64,000 nucleotides of DNA from Alkalihalobacillus pseudalcaliphilus (GCA_001038565.1 LFJO01000003.1:1-64000), one strand, 5' to 3'; shown: positions 35,847 through 45,665, counted from the stretch's first letter. Notes: generated from the sequence alone by a model not told the origin. Numbers and translations: made by a program.

Positions 35847-36728
35847 ATGAACGAACAGCTTCAGTTGTTTTTAAATGAAACCAAATATTTAGTAGAAGAG
35901 CATTTGATAGAATCGATAAAGGCCTTACAAGCTCCAGCTTCGTTAAAGGATGCGATGATTTATTCACTTAAAGCTGGTGGAAAACGAATTCGTCCACTCT
36001 TACTTTTAGCTACTTTACAAGGGTTCAATCAACCTGTTGAAAAAGGGTTGGATGTAGCCTGTTCAATCGAAATGATCCATACCTATTCACTTATTCATGA
36101 TGACTTACCGGCGATGGATGATGATGACCTTCGTAGAGGTAAACCTACCAACCATAAAGTCTTTGGTGAAGCAACGGCAATTTTAGCTGGAGACGCCTTA
36201 TTAACCCATAGCTTTGAAAGAATGAGTATGGTCGATTTACCTCCAGCTCAAGTCATTCGTTTAATTCGTGAATTAAGTATAGCTAGTGGTCCAATTGGAA
36301 TGATTGGCGGTCAAGTATTAGATATGGAAGGTGAAGACCGAGCATTGACTTTAGAAGAACTATCTTCTATTCATGAACATAAAACGGGTGATTTACTCTC
36401 TTATTCTATAGTTGCTGGTGCTATCATTGCCGGTGCAAAAGAAGTTGATATATTCCACCTCCGACATTTTGCTTATGATTTAGGTCTTTTATTTCAGATT
36501 AAAGATGATTTATTAGATATAGAAGGTGACGAAGCACTAATTGGTAAACCGGTAGGTAGTGATAGTGAGAATAATAAAAGCACATATCCACATCTTTTAG
36601 GTGTTGATGGAGCACGCACTAAACTGGATGAACATTATCGTTTTGCACTCTCATCGCTTGAAAAGGTCAAGATGGATACTGAATACCTTGAATTACTGAC
36701 CACGTATATTATGGAACGTAACCACTAA
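35847..36728 (+). CDS. ispA: farnesyl diphosphate synthase (polyprenyl synthetase)
   Basis: A 293-residue trans-prenyltransferase condensing isoprene units to farnesyl diphosphate. First Asp-rich motif LIHDDLPAMDDDDLRRGK, second motif FQIKDDLLDIEGD; GGKRIRP near residue 46 binds diphosphate. The RBS GAGGAATAAGAG overlaps the xseB stop. Pairs with dxs downstream for isoprenoid synthesis. Confidence 0.94.
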   Translation: MNEQLQLFLNETKYLVEEHLIESIKALQAPASLKDAMIYSLKAGGKRIRPLLLLATLQGFNQPVEKGLDVACSIEMIHTYSLIHDDLPAMDDDDLRRGKPTNHKVFGEATAILAGDALLTHSFERMSMVDLPPAQVIRLIRELSIASGPIGMIGGQVLDMEGEDRALTLEELSSIHEHKTGDLLSYSIVAGAIIAGAKEVDIFHLRHFAYDLGLLFQIKDDLLDIEGDEALIGKPVGSDSENNKSTYPHLLGVDGARTKLDEHYRFALSSLEKVKMDTEYLELLTTYIMERNH

Positions 36729-36747
36729 TAGCATAAGGCAGATGTGT

Positions 36748-36794
36748 AAAGCTTCTCGATTGAACGTTGATAACGCAGTCGAAAAGCTTTTTTT
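36748..36794 (+). terminator. terminator after ispA
   Basis: AAAGCTTCTCGA pairs with TCGAAAAGCTTT across an 18-nt loop, followed by T7. The gap 36729-37070 holds this and two promoter candidates. Confidence 0.85.
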
Positions 36795-36833
36795 ATCATT
36801 TCTGGAAGCGTTTACTTCGTCTTGGCAATTAAT

Positions 36834-36862
36834 TGAGCAAAGGGTTTGCCCGTGTTATAATG
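36834..36862 (+). promoter_or_regulatory. candidate sigma-A promoter upstream of dxs
   Basis: TTGAGC and TATAAT are separated by 17 bp, and TG at the extended position (TGTTATAAT) strengthens it. A second -10, TGATACAAT with TTTTCA 16 bp upstream, lies at about 36953-36979, nearer dxs. Confidence 0.65.
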
Positions 36863-37070
36863 AAATTTAAGTTTTATTCATAAAAAGAGTTAGTTGAATT
36901 TAGAGTATGGGTATAGTAAATGATTAGATAGCAGAAGCTAAAGGGTTTTACTTTTCATCTGGACAATTTCTGATACAATAATGGGAAGACTACATGATGA
37001 TACGAACGTAAATGGTAAATGGAATCAATAGAATATAAAGACAAACTGACTCGAAAGTGAGTGTTTTAAC

Positions 37071-38960
37071 ATGAGGTTAGAAGATATCAAGGATCCGCGA
37101 TTAATTAAGGGATACAGTAAAAAGGAATTAGAAGAGTTAGGACAGGACATTCGCCGCTTCTTAATTGAAAAGTTATCAGTTACAGGAGGGCATTTAGGTC
37201 CTAATTTAGGTGTTGTAGAATTGACGCTTGTGTTACATCAATTATTTGATAGTCCTAAAGATAAGTTTATCTGGGACGTGGGCCACCAAGCCTATGTTCA
37301 CAAAATTCTAACCGGACGAGCTGATCAGTTTGATAAGTTAAGACAGTATCAGGGTCTTTGTGGTTTTCCAAAAAGAAGTGAGAGTGAACATGATGTATGG
37401 GAAACTGGCCATAGTTCTACTTCATTATCAGCTGCGATGGGAATGGCAACGGCAAGAGATATTAAAGGTGAGGATAATAGCGTTGTTGCTATTATTGGCG
37501 ATGGAGCATTAACAGGTGGAATGGCTTTAGAAGCTCTTAATCATATCGGTCATGAGCAAAAAGATCTCATTGTCGTTTTAAATGATAATGAAATGTCGAT
37601 TGCTCCTAACGTTGGTGCCTTGCATAATGTTTTAGGGAAACTACGTACGGCAGGTAAATATCATAAGGCAAAAGAAGAGTTGGAAATGTTAATTAAGAAA
37701 ATTCCAGCTTTTGGTGGGAAATTAGCAGCTACAGCAGAACGTGTCAAGGATAGTCTGAAGTATCTATTAGTTTCAGGAATTTTCTTTGAAGAAATGGGTT
37801 TCACATACTTAGGACCGGTTGATGGACATGACTTAGATGATTTAACCGAGAATATGAAATATGCAAAGAAAACAAAAGGACCTGTATTAATTCACGTTAT
37901 AACTAAAAAAGGAAAAGGTTATGAGCCAGCCGAAAATGATGCATTAGGAACTTGGCATGGACTCGGACCATATAAAATGGAGTCTGGAGAAGTGGTGAAA
38001 AAACCTGGACCCCCTAGTTATAGTGGAGTTTTTGCCGAAACATTAAAAAAGATCGCTCAAGAAGATGAGCGTGTCGTAGCTATTACTGCAGCTATGCCAG
38101 GTGGAACAAAGCTAGACTTATTTGCAAAGGAATTCCCTGATCGAATGTTTGATGTTGGAATTGCTGAGCAGCATGCAACGACAATGGCTGGAGGTTTGGC
38201 CACACAAGGGTTAAAGCCTGTATTTGCTGTTTACTCGACGTTTTTACAAAGAGGTTATGATCAAATAGTCCATGATATTTGTCGACAAAATTTAAACGTA
38301 CTATTTGCTATTGACCGAGCTGGCTTAGTTGGAGCAGATGGTGAAACACATCAAGGTGTATTTGATATTGCTTATTTACGTCACTTGCCAAATATGACGA
38401 TATTAATGCCTAAGGATGAAAATGAATTACAACATATGATTTATACGGCGATTCAATACGATGATGGCCCTATTGCTGTACGTTATCCGCGTGGTAATGG
38501 TTATGGTATTAAAATGGATTCACAATTGAAGCAGGTAGAGATTGGAAAGTGGGAAGTGTTGCAAGAAGGTAAGGATGCCTGTATTTTATCTTTTGGTACG
38601 ATGCTTCCTGTTGCAGAAGAAGCGATTAAATATTTAGAGAAACAAGGCGTTCAAGTAACGTTAATTAATGCGAATTCAGCTAAACCATTAGATGAAAAGT
38701 TACTTGAGCAATTAGCTGAAAGAAATATTCCTATGTTAACTTTAGAAGAAGCAGCATTGCAAGGTGGTTTTGGAAGTGCGGTGCTTGAATTTTTTAATGG
38801 GTCAGGTTATCAAGACCTGACGATTAAACGTATGGGAATTCCAGATTACTTTATTGAGCATGGAAGTGTTTCTCAACTTTTAGAAGAGATTGGATTAACC
38901 TCCAATCAAGTTGCTGAGAATATTTTAACAATGGTACCTAGACAGAGGCAAAGGGCGTAG
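37071..38960 (+). CDS. dxs: 1-deoxy-D-xylulose-5-phosphate synthase
   Basis: A 629-residue TPP enzyme joining pyruvate and glyceraldehyde-3-phosphate, the first step of the MEP isoprenoid pathway. TPP site [24 protein letters not shown] and [11 protein letters not shown] near the N terminus; [18 protein letters not shown] and [15 protein letters not shown] in the pyrimidine-binding domain. The ribosome binding site is weak (AGTGAGTG). Followed 4 nt later by tlyA. Confidence 0.96.
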   Translation: MRLEDIKDPRLIKGYSKKELEELGQDIRRFLIEKLSVTGGHLGPNLGVVELTLVLHQLFDSPKDKFIWDVGHQAYVHKILTGRADQFDKLRQYQGLCGFPKRSESEHDVWETGHSSTSLSAAMGMATARDIKGEDNSVVAIIGDGALTGGMALEALNHIGHEQKDLIVVLNDNEMSIAPNVGALHNVLGKLRTAGKYHKAKEELEMLIKKIPAFGGKLAATAERVKDSLKYLLVSGIFFEEMGFTYLGPVDGHDLDDLTENMKYAKKTKGPVLIHVITKKGKGYEPAENDALGTWHGLGPYKMESGEVVKKPGPPSYSGVFAETLKKIAQEDERVVAITAAMPGGTKLDLFAKEFPDRMFDVGIAEQHATTMAGGLATQGLKPVFAVYSTFLQRGYDQIVHDICRQNLNVLFAIDRAGLVGADGETHQGVFDIAYLRHLPNMTILMPKDENELQHMIYTAIQYDDGPIAVRYPRGNGYGIKMDSQLKQVEIGKWEVLQEGKDACILSFGTMLPVAEEAIKYLEKQGVQVTLINANSAKPLDEKLLEQLAERNIPMLTLEEAALQGGFGSAVLEFFNGSGYQDLTIKRMGIPDYFIEHGSVSQLLEEIGLTSNQVAENILTMVPRQRQRA

Positions 38961-38964
38961 TTTA

Positions 38965-39780
38965 ATGGCAAAGAAAGAACGAGTGGATGTATTGCTTGTT
39001 GAACAAGGATTGTTTGAAACAAGAGAAAAGGCGAAACGAGCAATTATGGCAGGCTTAGTCTATGTAGATACGGAAAGAATAGATAAGCCGGGCATGAAAA
39101 TAGAGGCTGCACTAGAGTTACAGGTTAAAGGTAAGGTATTACCTTATGTGAGCCGTGGTGGATTAAAGTTAGAAAAGGCCATTCAGTTATACGATCTTGA
39201 CCTTACCAATAAAACGGTTCTTGATATTGGTGCTTCTACAGGAGGTTTTACGGATTGTTCGCTACAAAATGGAGCTCAAACGGTGTATGCTTTGGATGTT
39301 GGTTATAACCAATTAGCATGGAAGCTAAGACAGGATGAGCGTGTGGTTGTCATGGAAAGAACCAACTTCCGATATGTAACACCAACTGACTTACAAAAAG
39401 GGCTACCGGATTTTGCGACGATTGACGTCTCGTTTATCTCTTTAAAACTTATCTTTCCTGTATTAAAGGTACTTCTGCAACAAGATGGTGAAGTTATCGC
39501 TTTGGTTAAGCCACAATTTGAGGCGGGTAAAGAACAAGTTGGTAAAAAAGGAATTGTCAGAGATCCTAAAGTTCATGAGCACGTACTTAATAAAATGTGC
39601 GAATTTGTACAGTCGGAAGGCTTTGAGATAAAAGGAATTAGCTTTTCACCAATAACAGGCGGGGAAGGTAATATTGAATTTTTACTTTACCTTTGTTCCC
39701 GTGATGATATAGAAAAACAACCTATGACTGAACAAATTGGTCAAATTGTCCAAGATGCTCACGAAACATTTAAAAAATAA
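38965..39780 (+). CDS. tlyA: TlyA family rRNA methyltransferase (YqxC)
   Basis: A 271-residue protein: N-terminal S4 RNA-binding domain (RVDVLLVEQGLFETREKAKRA) and an RrmJ/FtsJ-fold methyltransferase with the SAM motif VLDIGASTGGFTDC. TlyA in mycobacteria 2'-O-methylates 16S and 23S rRNA; the older name hemolysin is not supported by the domains. In B. subtilis the next gene is ahrC/argR; here 1.24 kb of repeats intervene. Confidence 0.92.
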   Translation: MAKKERVDVLLVEQGLFETREKAKRAIMAGLVYVDTERIDKPGMKIEAALELQVKGKVLPYVSRGGLKLEKAIQLYDLDLTNKTVLDIGASTGGFTDCSLQNGAQTVYALDVGYNQLAWKLRQDERVVVMERTNFRYVTPTDLQKGLPDFATIDVSFISLKLIFPVLKVLLQQDGEVIALVKPQFEAGKEQVGKKGIVRDPKVHEHVLNKMCEFVQSEGFEIKGISFSPITGGEGNIEFLLYLCSRDDIEKQPMTEQIGQIVQDAHETFKK

Positions 39781-39808
39781 CTACTTCAACCTATTCAATT
39801 TAATACTT

Positions 39809-39860
39809 AAACAGCCACCAACAACGATGAAAGTTATACATTGCTGGTGGCTGTTTATTT
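39809..39860 (+). terminator. terminator after tlyA
   Basis: AAACAGCCACCA pairs with TGGTGGCTGTTT across a 27-nt loop, followed by T-rich sequence. Confidence 0.78.
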
Positions 39861-39869
39861 AACTATTGA

Positions 39870-40032
39870 GTTTGTATGAAAGTGTACTCAGGGGTGATAG
39901 TCCGTGCCTTGAAGTTAGCTGGTCATCTATCTGGCGATTATGACCTTAACAGGGTACTGCTCCCTTTTTGTGCGTGTGGATTCCTAGAGGTGATGGAGTT
40001 GTAAACGGGCCAATTGTTTAAATAGTCGCCAC
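39870..40032 (-). repeat. dispersed element, second core type, copy A (reverse)
   Basis: Read on the minus strand it starts GTGGCGACTATTTAAACAAT and ends ACACTTTCATACAAAC, with AGATAGATGACCAGCTAACT inside. It aligns over its full length with 62976-63143 on the plus strand, with many substitutions. Confidence 0.82.
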
Positions 40033-40139
40033 TACTTTGATTTTTGTTGGTTGCGAAGTGAATGGAGTATTGTTACTTTTACAATTTTCAAAAAATAAAA
40101 ATGAAAAAATGAATATTAAGTTAACGAAAAGCCGAAACG

Positions 40140-40212
40140 ACTCTTTAACTGCTGGCTTTTTATTCAATAATGGTTTTGAATATGCTCACATTTAGCCGTA
40201 ACGCCGCAATTC
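40140..40212 (+). repeat. left-end fragment of dispersed element
   Basis: CTCTTTAACTGCTGGC through ATGCTCACATTTAGCCGTAACGCCGC resembles 40632-40697. It runs straight into the 51-bp array. Confidence 0.72.
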
Positions 40213-40219
40213 AGTAAAC

Positions 40220-40458
40220 GCTGAATCACGGGGTTGCAAGCTGAAAAAGGTGTAGGAAGCCCGAGCAAAAGCTGAATCACGGGGTTGCGAGCTGAAAAAG
40301 GTGTAGGAAGCCCGAGCAAAAGCTGAATCACGGGGTTGCGAGCTGAAAAAGGTGTAGGAAGCCCGAGCAAAAGCTGAATCGCGGGGTTGCGAGTTGAAAA
40401 AGGTGTAGGAAGCCCGAGCAAAAGCTGAATCACGGGGATGCGAGTTGAAAAAGATGCG
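40220..40458 (+). repeat. 51-bp tandem repeat, five copies
   Basis: Units start at 40221, 40272, 40323, 40374 and 40425, each (G)CTGAATCACGGGGTTGCGA...GTAGGAAGCCCGAGCAAAA, with few differences; the last is partial. It is the same unit as the degraded copies at 5609-5765. Confidence 0.93.
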
Positions 40459-40471
40459 GAGCAAATCAAAA

Positions 40472-40514
40472 TACGCCGCAATGAAGCCGAAAAAAGAACC
40501 TTCAATTCGGCGTA
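40472..40514 (+). repeat. palindrome (TACGCCG arms)
   Basis: TACGCCGCAATGAAG pairs with the later TTCAATTCGGCGTA, with mismatches at two positions, and the AA-rich loop lies between. It closes the array. Confidence 0.7.
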
Positions 40515-40631
40515 AATGAAAAAGAGTGCTCATTTGACATCGAAAAACAGCCTGTATTTACCGCCATTATACAACTGGTAATTAATCCAAGACGATCTAG
40601 ATTTTGAATTCAAAAATATTTATTTAATTTC

Positions 40632-40887
40632 CTTTTTAACTGGTGGCTTTTCATTCATAAACGGTTTTGAGGATGCTCATATTATGCCGTAACCCCGCCA
40701 TTTTTTGAAGTTGCCCGAAAGGGCTTGCCCAAAAAGATTCAGTGCACCGCACAAACAACCACCACCAACAAAAAGAGAGAGTAGTAATTCATCAGGATTA
40801 GTATCTAAAATCCAAGTGTTTTTGGACAAGTAGCCAAGCTCGCTTGGCTACTTCACACCACCCATTCATTAAACTTTCATATAAAAT
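40632..40887 (+). repeat. dispersed element, third core type (256 bp)
   Basis: Left end CTTTTTAACTGGTGGC and right end AAACTTTCATATAAAA match the ends of the 15.86 and 22.87 kb copies, but the core is different. It includes an 11-bp perfect inverted repeat at 40828-40853 (AAGTAGCCAAG / CTTGGCTACTT). Confidence 0.78.
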
Positions 40888-40954
40888 ACTCTTGAAAACC
40901 AGTGGTCATCTTTTTTTCATTTTGATCGTTTTATACATAAATATACATAAAAGG

Positions 40955-40983
40955 TTGTCAATTGATCGGGAATTGTGGATAAT
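40955..40983 (+). promoter_or_regulatory. sigma-A promoter of argR-recN with ARG-box-like site
   Basis: TTGTCA and GATAAT are 17 bp apart, 37 bp before the argR start. ATACATAAATATACATAAAA just upstream (about 40934-40953) resembles the A/T-rich ARG box, which would allow autoregulation; that part is weak. Confidence 0.7.
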
Positions 40984-41019
40984 GAAAACAACAATAAAAC
41001 CCAGAATAGGTGATTCATT

Positions 41020-41469
41020 TTGAATAAAGGACAACGCCATATCAAAATTAGAGATCTCATTACCAATAATGAAATCGAAACACAGGATGAACTAGTTGAA
41101 CGACTCAAATCAGAAGGCTACAACGTTACACAAGCAACCGTTTCAAGAGATATCAAGGAATTACATTTAGTAAAAGTACCAATGATCGACGGAAGGTATA
41201 AATATAGCTTACCTGCAGACCAACGCTTTAATCCACTGCAAAAATTAAAAAGAGCCTTAATGGATAGTTTCGTAAATGTCGATCTCACAGAAAATCTGAT
41301 CGTCATGAAAACTCTGCCAGGTAACGCCAACTCAATTGCCATTTTAATTGACAACCTTGATTGGCCAGAGGTTATGGGAACGATATGTGGAGACGATACG
41401 ATTTTAATTATTTGTAAAGATAAACAAGAAACGCCAACGATCACACAAAAATTCTTGGACATGCTTTAA
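41020..41469 (+). CDS. argR: arginine repressor ArgR/AhrC
   Basis: A 149-residue hexameric arginine repressor: winged helix (residues about 1-70, [15 protein letters not shown] is the recognition helix) and arginine-binding C domain ([29 protein letters not shown]). Represses arginine synthesis and activates catabolism. Start TTG 41020 with AATAGGTGA upstream. Eleven nt before recN. Confidence 0.95.
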   Translation: MNKGQRHIKIRDLITNNEIETQDELVERLKSEGYNVTQATVSRDIKELHLVKVPMIDGRYKYSLPADQRFNPLQKLKRALMDSFVNVDLTENLIVMKTLPGNANSIAILIDNLDWPEVMGTICGDDTILIICKDKQETPTITQKFLDML

Positions 41470-41480
41470 GGTGGGATTAG

Positions 41481-43181
41481 ATGCTTGAAGAATTGACGAT
41501 CAAAAATTTTGCTATTATTGATCAAATATCGATTTCATTTGAGAAAGGTTTAACAGTACTTACTGGTGAAACTGGTGCAGGGAAATCGATCATTATTGAT
41601 GCCATTGGTCTCTTATTAGGTGGTAGAGGATCCGTTGAATATGTTCGTTACGGGGAATCTAGGGCTGAAATTGAAGGTCTATTTATTGTTACTAAAAATC
41701 ATCCAGTGATTGCAAAAGCTCAGGAACTAGGGATCGAAGTAGAAGAAGAAATGATGATTCTTAGACGTGATCTCACCAATCAAGGGAAAAGTATTTGTCG
41801 GGTTAACGGGAAATTAGTTACATTAGGAATATTACGTGAAATTGGGCAGACTCTTGTTGATATTTACGGTCAACATGAGCATCAAACATTAATGCAGCCT
41901 GAATTTCATCTTCATATGGTTGATAGTTATGCTAAAACGGATAAAGAGGAATATCAGAGAATTTTCCGAGAAGCAAAAGGCCTACAAAAGCGACTGCAGC
42001 AATTTACACAAAATGAGCAAGAAATCGCACAAAAAATTGATTTATATCAGTATCAATTAAATGAAATTGAAGGGGCTCAACTCCAACCAAATGAAGATGT
42101 TACACTTTCAGAAGAACGTTATAAATTAGCTAACAGTGAGAAACTATATAGTCATTTGCAGGATGGTTACCAAAACTTATATGGGGAAGGAAAAGGTTTA
42201 GATTTTATTTCTAATGCCCTCTCAAATTTAGAAACCGCGGCTACCATAGATAAAGATTTAGGGTCCTTGTTGGAACAAATGTCGAGTAGTTTCTACTTGT
42301 TAGAAGAAGCAACTTTTCACTTCCGCGATCAATTAGAGGCGATTGATTTCGATCCGGAACGTTTAACGATGATTGAATCACGCTTAAATGAACTTCAGCA
42401 GCTAAAAAGAAAATATGGCCAATCCGTTGAAGAGATTTTAGAATACGCAGCAAAAATTGAAGAAGAACTTCATTCTATGGTTCATAAAGATGAGCAAATT
42501 GATAAGTTGCAAAATAAATTAGAGAGCTTGTGGCTTGATGTAAAGGTGGAAGCACACGCCATTACAGAGCAAAGAGAGAGAGCAGCAAAAGAACTCATTG
42601 ATGCCATACATCAGCAGTTAAAAGAACTTTATATGGAAAAAACGAAATTTGAAATCAGAATTTCTGAAAAACAAGGTCAGGTTGAACATGAACGTTTTAA
42701 CTTGGAAGGCAAAGATGATGTAGAATTTTTTATTTCAACCAATCAAGGTGAACCATTAAAACCATTAACAAAAGTTGCCTCGGGTGGAGAAATTTCAAGA
42801 ATTATGCTTGCCATCAAAACCATTTTTTCTTCAAATCAAGGATTAACGTCCGTAATATTTGATGAGGTGGATACCGGTGTTAGTGGCCGAGTTGCCCAAG
42901 CGATCGCTGAGAAGATTCATACTGTCTCGGTTGGATCGCAAGTATTATGTATTACACATTTACCTCAAGTGGCAGCGATGGCAGATACACATTTATATAT
43001 ATCCAAGCATGAATGGAATGAGCGCGTCCATACAAAAGTCAAAGCACTGAATAAAAATGAAAAAACGAATGAAATTGCCAGAATGATTTCGGGCGTTGAA
43101 GTGACCGATTTAACAAGAAAACACGCGGAAGAATTACTTGAACTTGCTAATAAACATAAATGGGTTGATATGAAAAGCTAA
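41481..43181 (+). CDS. recN: DNA repair protein RecN
   Basis: A 566-residue SMC-like ATPase for double-strand break repair. N-terminal Walker A TGETGAGKSIIIDAI, central coiled coil (about 150-380), C-terminal signature ASGGEISRIMLA and Walker B VIFDEVDTGVSG. The argR-recN pair is conserved in bacilli. Its stop codon lies inside its own terminator. Confidence 0.96.
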   Translation: MLEELTIKNFAIIDQISISFEKGLTVLTGETGAGKSIIIDAIGLLLGGRGSVEYVRYGESRAEIEGLFIVTKNHPVIAKAQELGIEVEEEMMILRRDLTNQGKSICRVNGKLVTLGILREIGQTLVDIYGQHEHQTLMQPEFHLHMVDSYAKTDKEEYQRIFREAKGLQKRLQQFTQNEQEIAQKIDLYQYQLNEIEGAQLQPNEDVTLSEERYKLANSEKLYSHLQDGYQNLYGEGKGLDFISNALSNLETAATIDKDLGSLLEQMSSSFYLLEEATFHFRDQLEAIDFDPERLTMIESRLNELQQLKRKYGQSVEEILEYAAKIEEELHSMVHKDEQIDKLQNKLESLWLDVKVEAHAITEQRERAAKELIDAIHQQLKELYMEKTKFEIRISEKQGQVEHERFNLEGKDDVEFFISTNQGEPLKPLTKVASGGEISRIMLAIKTIFSSNQGLTSVIFDEVDTGVSGRVAQAIAEKIHTVSVGSQVLCITHLPQVAAMADTHLYISKHEWNERVHTKVKALNKNEKTNEIARMISGVEVTDLTRKHAEELLELANKHKWVDMKS

Positions 43182-43202
43182 CCAAATTAGGTTAGCTTTT
43201 TT
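43173..43202 (+). terminator. terminator of recN
   Basis: AAAAGCTAACC and GGTTAGCTTTT pair around AAATTA, then T-rich; the TAA stop is within the 5' arm. Confidence 0.9.
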
Positions 43203-43295
43203 CTCATGTTCCAGTTATAAATGTTCTCTCAGAAGGCAACATTAGTAATACAGCCATCATGGAGGTGTGGGCTAGGAGCTAGGAGAGTGAAGTGT

Positions 43296-44600
43296 GTGAG
43301 AGGCGAATTTTTTAGAAAAGCAATAGGGGTTTTAGTAATAATCGGCCTTCTTAGCTTAGGAACATCAACTTATTTTAAAGATTGGCTTGCCATTCCGCTA
43401 GGTGTGACGGTATTTGAAGGCATCGAGACGAATGTAAGCGAAACAACAAAATTAAACATGGAACGTTTTTTAGAAAAAAGTAATGAACTAACCTACAAAA
43501 GTACGTCTGAGCAAGACCACGAAAGTTTGGCAATAACCGCTCAGGAGGTTGGTGAACAGGCAATGACAATGGTCGTAGGTGGAGTTCCTATAAAAGAAGT
43601 TAAGGTTAATGTGCTTCCTAAAGTAGAAGTTATTCCTGGCGGGCAATCAATAGGGGTGAAGCTTAATACGGAAGGTGTGCTTGTCGTTGGTCACCATCTT
43701 ATCTCCACATCAATTGGAGAGGAATCTCCAGGGGAAGACGCAGGAATCAAAGTTGGCGATATGATTGTTAAAATTAACGATGAGCCTATCCAACACATTA
43801 CGGAAGTAGCTAATATTGTCCAAAAAGCAGGAGAAGGCAATAAGCCTTTGGAAATCAAAATTAAAAGAAATAATCAACTATATGATAAAACATTAACGCC
43901 AATTAAAGCCCAAAATGAACATTCCTATCGATTAGGGTTATATATAAGGGATTCAGCGGCAGGCATTGGCACTCTCACTTTCCACGACCCTGTTACTAAA
44001 AAGTATGGGGCATTAGGACATGTTATTTCAGATGTCGATACAAAGAAACCAATTATTGTTCACGATGGTCAAATTATTCGCTCTTCAGTTAATTCCATTG
44101 AAAAGGGTAGTAACGGTGACCCTGGCGAAAAGTTAGCAAGCTTTAAGAATGTACGTGACATTTTAGGTTCGATTGAAAAGAATAGTCCTTATGGCATTTT
44201 TGGGACATTAAAAAACAGTGATTTAAGAAATAACCATTATGACGAGGCTATGCCAATTGCTATGCCTTTTGAAGTCAAAGATGGTCCAGCAAAGATATTA
44301 ACAGTTGTTAATGGGGAAGAGATTGAGGAATTTGATATTGAAGTTGTAAGTTCTATCCCACAAAAAGAAGCAGCGACCAAAGGAATGGTCATTCGAGTTA
44401 CTGATCCTAAGCTCTTAAATGCGACTGGAGGCATTGTACAGGGTATGAGTGGTAGTCCGATCATTCAAAATGGAAAAATTATTGGGGCGGTAACTCACGT
44501 ATTTGTCAATGATCCAAAAAGCGGTTACGGCTGTCATATAAGCTGGATGTTAGAAGAAGCGGGTGTCATGGAAAAACTAACTGGAGCCAAAGCGAGTTAA
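43296..44600 (+). CDS. spoIVB: stage IV sporulation protein B, signalling serine peptidase
   Basis: A 434-residue forespore-secreted protease that starts the pro-sigma-K checkpoint. N-terminal membrane anchor ([14 protein letters not shown]), PDZ domain (about 120-200, [15 protein letters not shown]), then the SpoIVB peptidase domain with catalytic Ser in [12 protein letters not shown] and His in [12 protein letters not shown] 43296 chosen from the AGGAG 8 nt upstream and the match to B. subtilis; GTG 43287 is equally well placed. A long frame from 43221 is less likely. Confidence 0.94.
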   Translation: MRGEFFRKAIGVLVIIGLLSLGTSTYFKDWLAIPLGVTVFEGIETNVSETTKLNMERFLEKSNELTYKSTSEQDHESLAITAQEVGEQAMTMVVGGVPIKEVKVNVLPKVEVIPGGQSIGVKLNTEGVLVVGHHLISTSIGEESPGEDAGIKVGDMIVKINDEPIQHITEVANIVQKAGEGNKPLEIKIKRNNQLYDKTLTPIKAQNEHSYRLGLYIRDSAAGIGTLTFHDPVTKKYGALGHVISDVDTKKPIIVHDGQIIRSSVNSIEKGSNGDPGEKLASFKNVRDILGSIEKNSPYGIFGTLKNSDLRNNHYDEAMPIAMPFEVKDGPAKILTVVNGEEIEEFDIEVVSSIPQKEAATKGMVIRVTDPKLLNATGGIVQGMSGSPIIQNGKIIGAVTHVFVNDPKSGYGCHISWMLEEAGVMEKLTGAKAS

Positions 44601-44617
44601 TTCGCTTGGCTTTTTTT
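44585..44617 (+). terminator. terminator of spoIVB
   Basis: AGCCAAAGCGA and TCGCTTGGCT pair around the stop-codon loop, followed by T7. Confidence 0.92.
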
Positions 44618-44666
44618 CTATCCCACTATAAAGTAATCTATGTTAAAGTTAAGTTAATAAAGATAA

Positions 44667-44673
44667 TTCGACA
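44667..44673 (-). promoter_or_regulatory. 0A box upstream of spo0A (distal)
   Basis: TTCGACA is the exact reverse complement of the Spo0A-P core site TGTCGAA, about 180 bp before the spo0A start. Confidence 0.65.
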
Positions 44674-44718
44674 AAAATGAATGCTGTAATAAAAAAGTTA
44701 TCGAATAGTATCGAAAAC

Positions 44719-44746
44719 AGGAGAAAATAAGAGTAAATCAAAGAAT
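44719..44746 (+). promoter_or_regulatory. sigma-H-type promoter of spo0A
   Basis: AGGAGAAAA followed after 12 bp by AAAGAAT fits the sigma-H consensus (AGGAWWW, RNNGAAT), as at the Ps promoter of spo0A in B. subtilis. Confidence 0.75.
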
Positions 44747-44797
44747 TCATATAAAAATTGATAAATTTTAAATAATTTAAAGGAAATGAAGCGAGCT

Positions 44798-44804
44798 TGT
44801 CGAA
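44798..44804 (+). promoter_or_regulatory. 0A box upstream of spo0A (proximal)
   Basis: TGTCGAA, exact core match, lies about 50 bp downstream of the sigma-H -10, in the leader. The placement suits self-control by Spo0A-P. Confidence 0.68.
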
Positions 44805-44852
44805 AACGTTAAAGACAAAATTAACATGGATAAAACGAGGAGGAAATATTTC

Positions 44853-45665
44853 GTGGAAAAGATTAAAGTGGGGATTTCAGATGATAACCGAGAGCTTGTT
44901 CATTTATTGAATGAATATATTTCAGCACAGGATGATATGGAAGTAATTGGAGTTGCTTATAACGGTCAGGATTGTTTGAATTTAATTGAAAACAAACAGC
45001 CGGACGTTTTAATTCTAGATATTATTATGCCACATCTAGATGGTCTTGCTGTGTTAGAACGTTTATCGCAAATGAACTTATCTCATAAGCCAAATATTAT
45101 CATGCTTACCGCTTTTGGACAGGAGGATGTAACTAAAAAGGCCGTTGATTTAGGTGCGTCCTATTATGTATTAAAGCCATTTGATATCGAGATTTTAGTC
45201 TCTAATATTCGTGAAATTGGAGGCGGCAAGAAAAGTTTTATCCAAAAGTCAAACTCAGCTTCGTCTCTCCTAATTAAAAATCAAACAGTATCAAAGTCAG
45301 AAAATAAAAGACATAACTTAGATGCGAGCATTACAAGTATTATTCATGAAATTGGCGTCCCAGCTCACATTAAGGGTTATATGTATTTACGTGAAGCGAT
45401 TACGATGGTTTATAATGATATTGAGCTATTAGGCTCTATTACAAAAGTGTTATACCCAGATATAGCAAAGAAATTTAACACAACAGCTAGCCGAGTGGAA
45501 CGAGCTATTCGTCATGCAATTGAAGTAGCATGGAGTCGTGGTAATATTGATTCTATCTCTAGTCTTTTTGGCTACACGGTCAGTCATACTAAAGCCAAAC
45601 CAACGAATTCGGAATTTATTGCCATGGTTGCTGATAAGTTAAGAATTGAACATAAGGTAAGTTGA
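44853..45665 (+). CDS. spo0A: sporulation master regulator Spo0A
   Basis: A 270-residue response regulator. Receiver domain: acidic pocket Asp10-Asp11, phospho-acceptor Asp56 ([14 protein letters not shown]), Thr in MLTAFGQ and Lys in YVLKPFD. C-terminal sigma-A-contacting DNA-binding domain from about 150 ([37 protein letters not shown] recognition helix). GTG 44853 follows GAGGAGGAAATATTTC and gives the standard length and numbering. Confidence 0.97.
   Translation: MEKIKVGISDDNRELVHLLNEYISAQDDMEVIGVAYNGQDCLNLIENKQPDVLILDIIMPHLDGLAVLERLSQMNLSHKPNIIMLTAFGQEDVTKKAVDLGASYYVLKPFDIEILVSNIREIGGGKKSFIQKSNSASSLLIKNQTVSKSENKRHNLDASITSIIHEIGVPAHIKGYMYLREAITMVYNDIELLGSITKVLYPDIAKKFNTTASRVERAIRHAIEVAWSRGNIDSISSLFGYTVSHTKAKPTNSEFIAMVADKLRIEHKVS

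Larger units (their letters stand above)
39781..41019. other. 1.24-kb noncoding repeat block tlyA / argR
   Basis: Contains the tlyA terminator, a reverse-oriented dispersed element (39870-40032), a left-end fragment with a 51-bp tandem array (40140-40458), two perfect or near-perfect palindromes (40472-40514, 40828-40853), a complete element (40632-40887) and the argR promoter. Long open frames on the minus strand over the array are a by-product of the repeat (51 is divisible by 3). Confidence 0.8.

Noticed and set aside
40164-40533. Two long minus-strand frames encoding repeat-like proteins
   Set aside because: They arise because the 51-bp repeat is a multiple of three; two frames are open at once, with no ribosome binding site.
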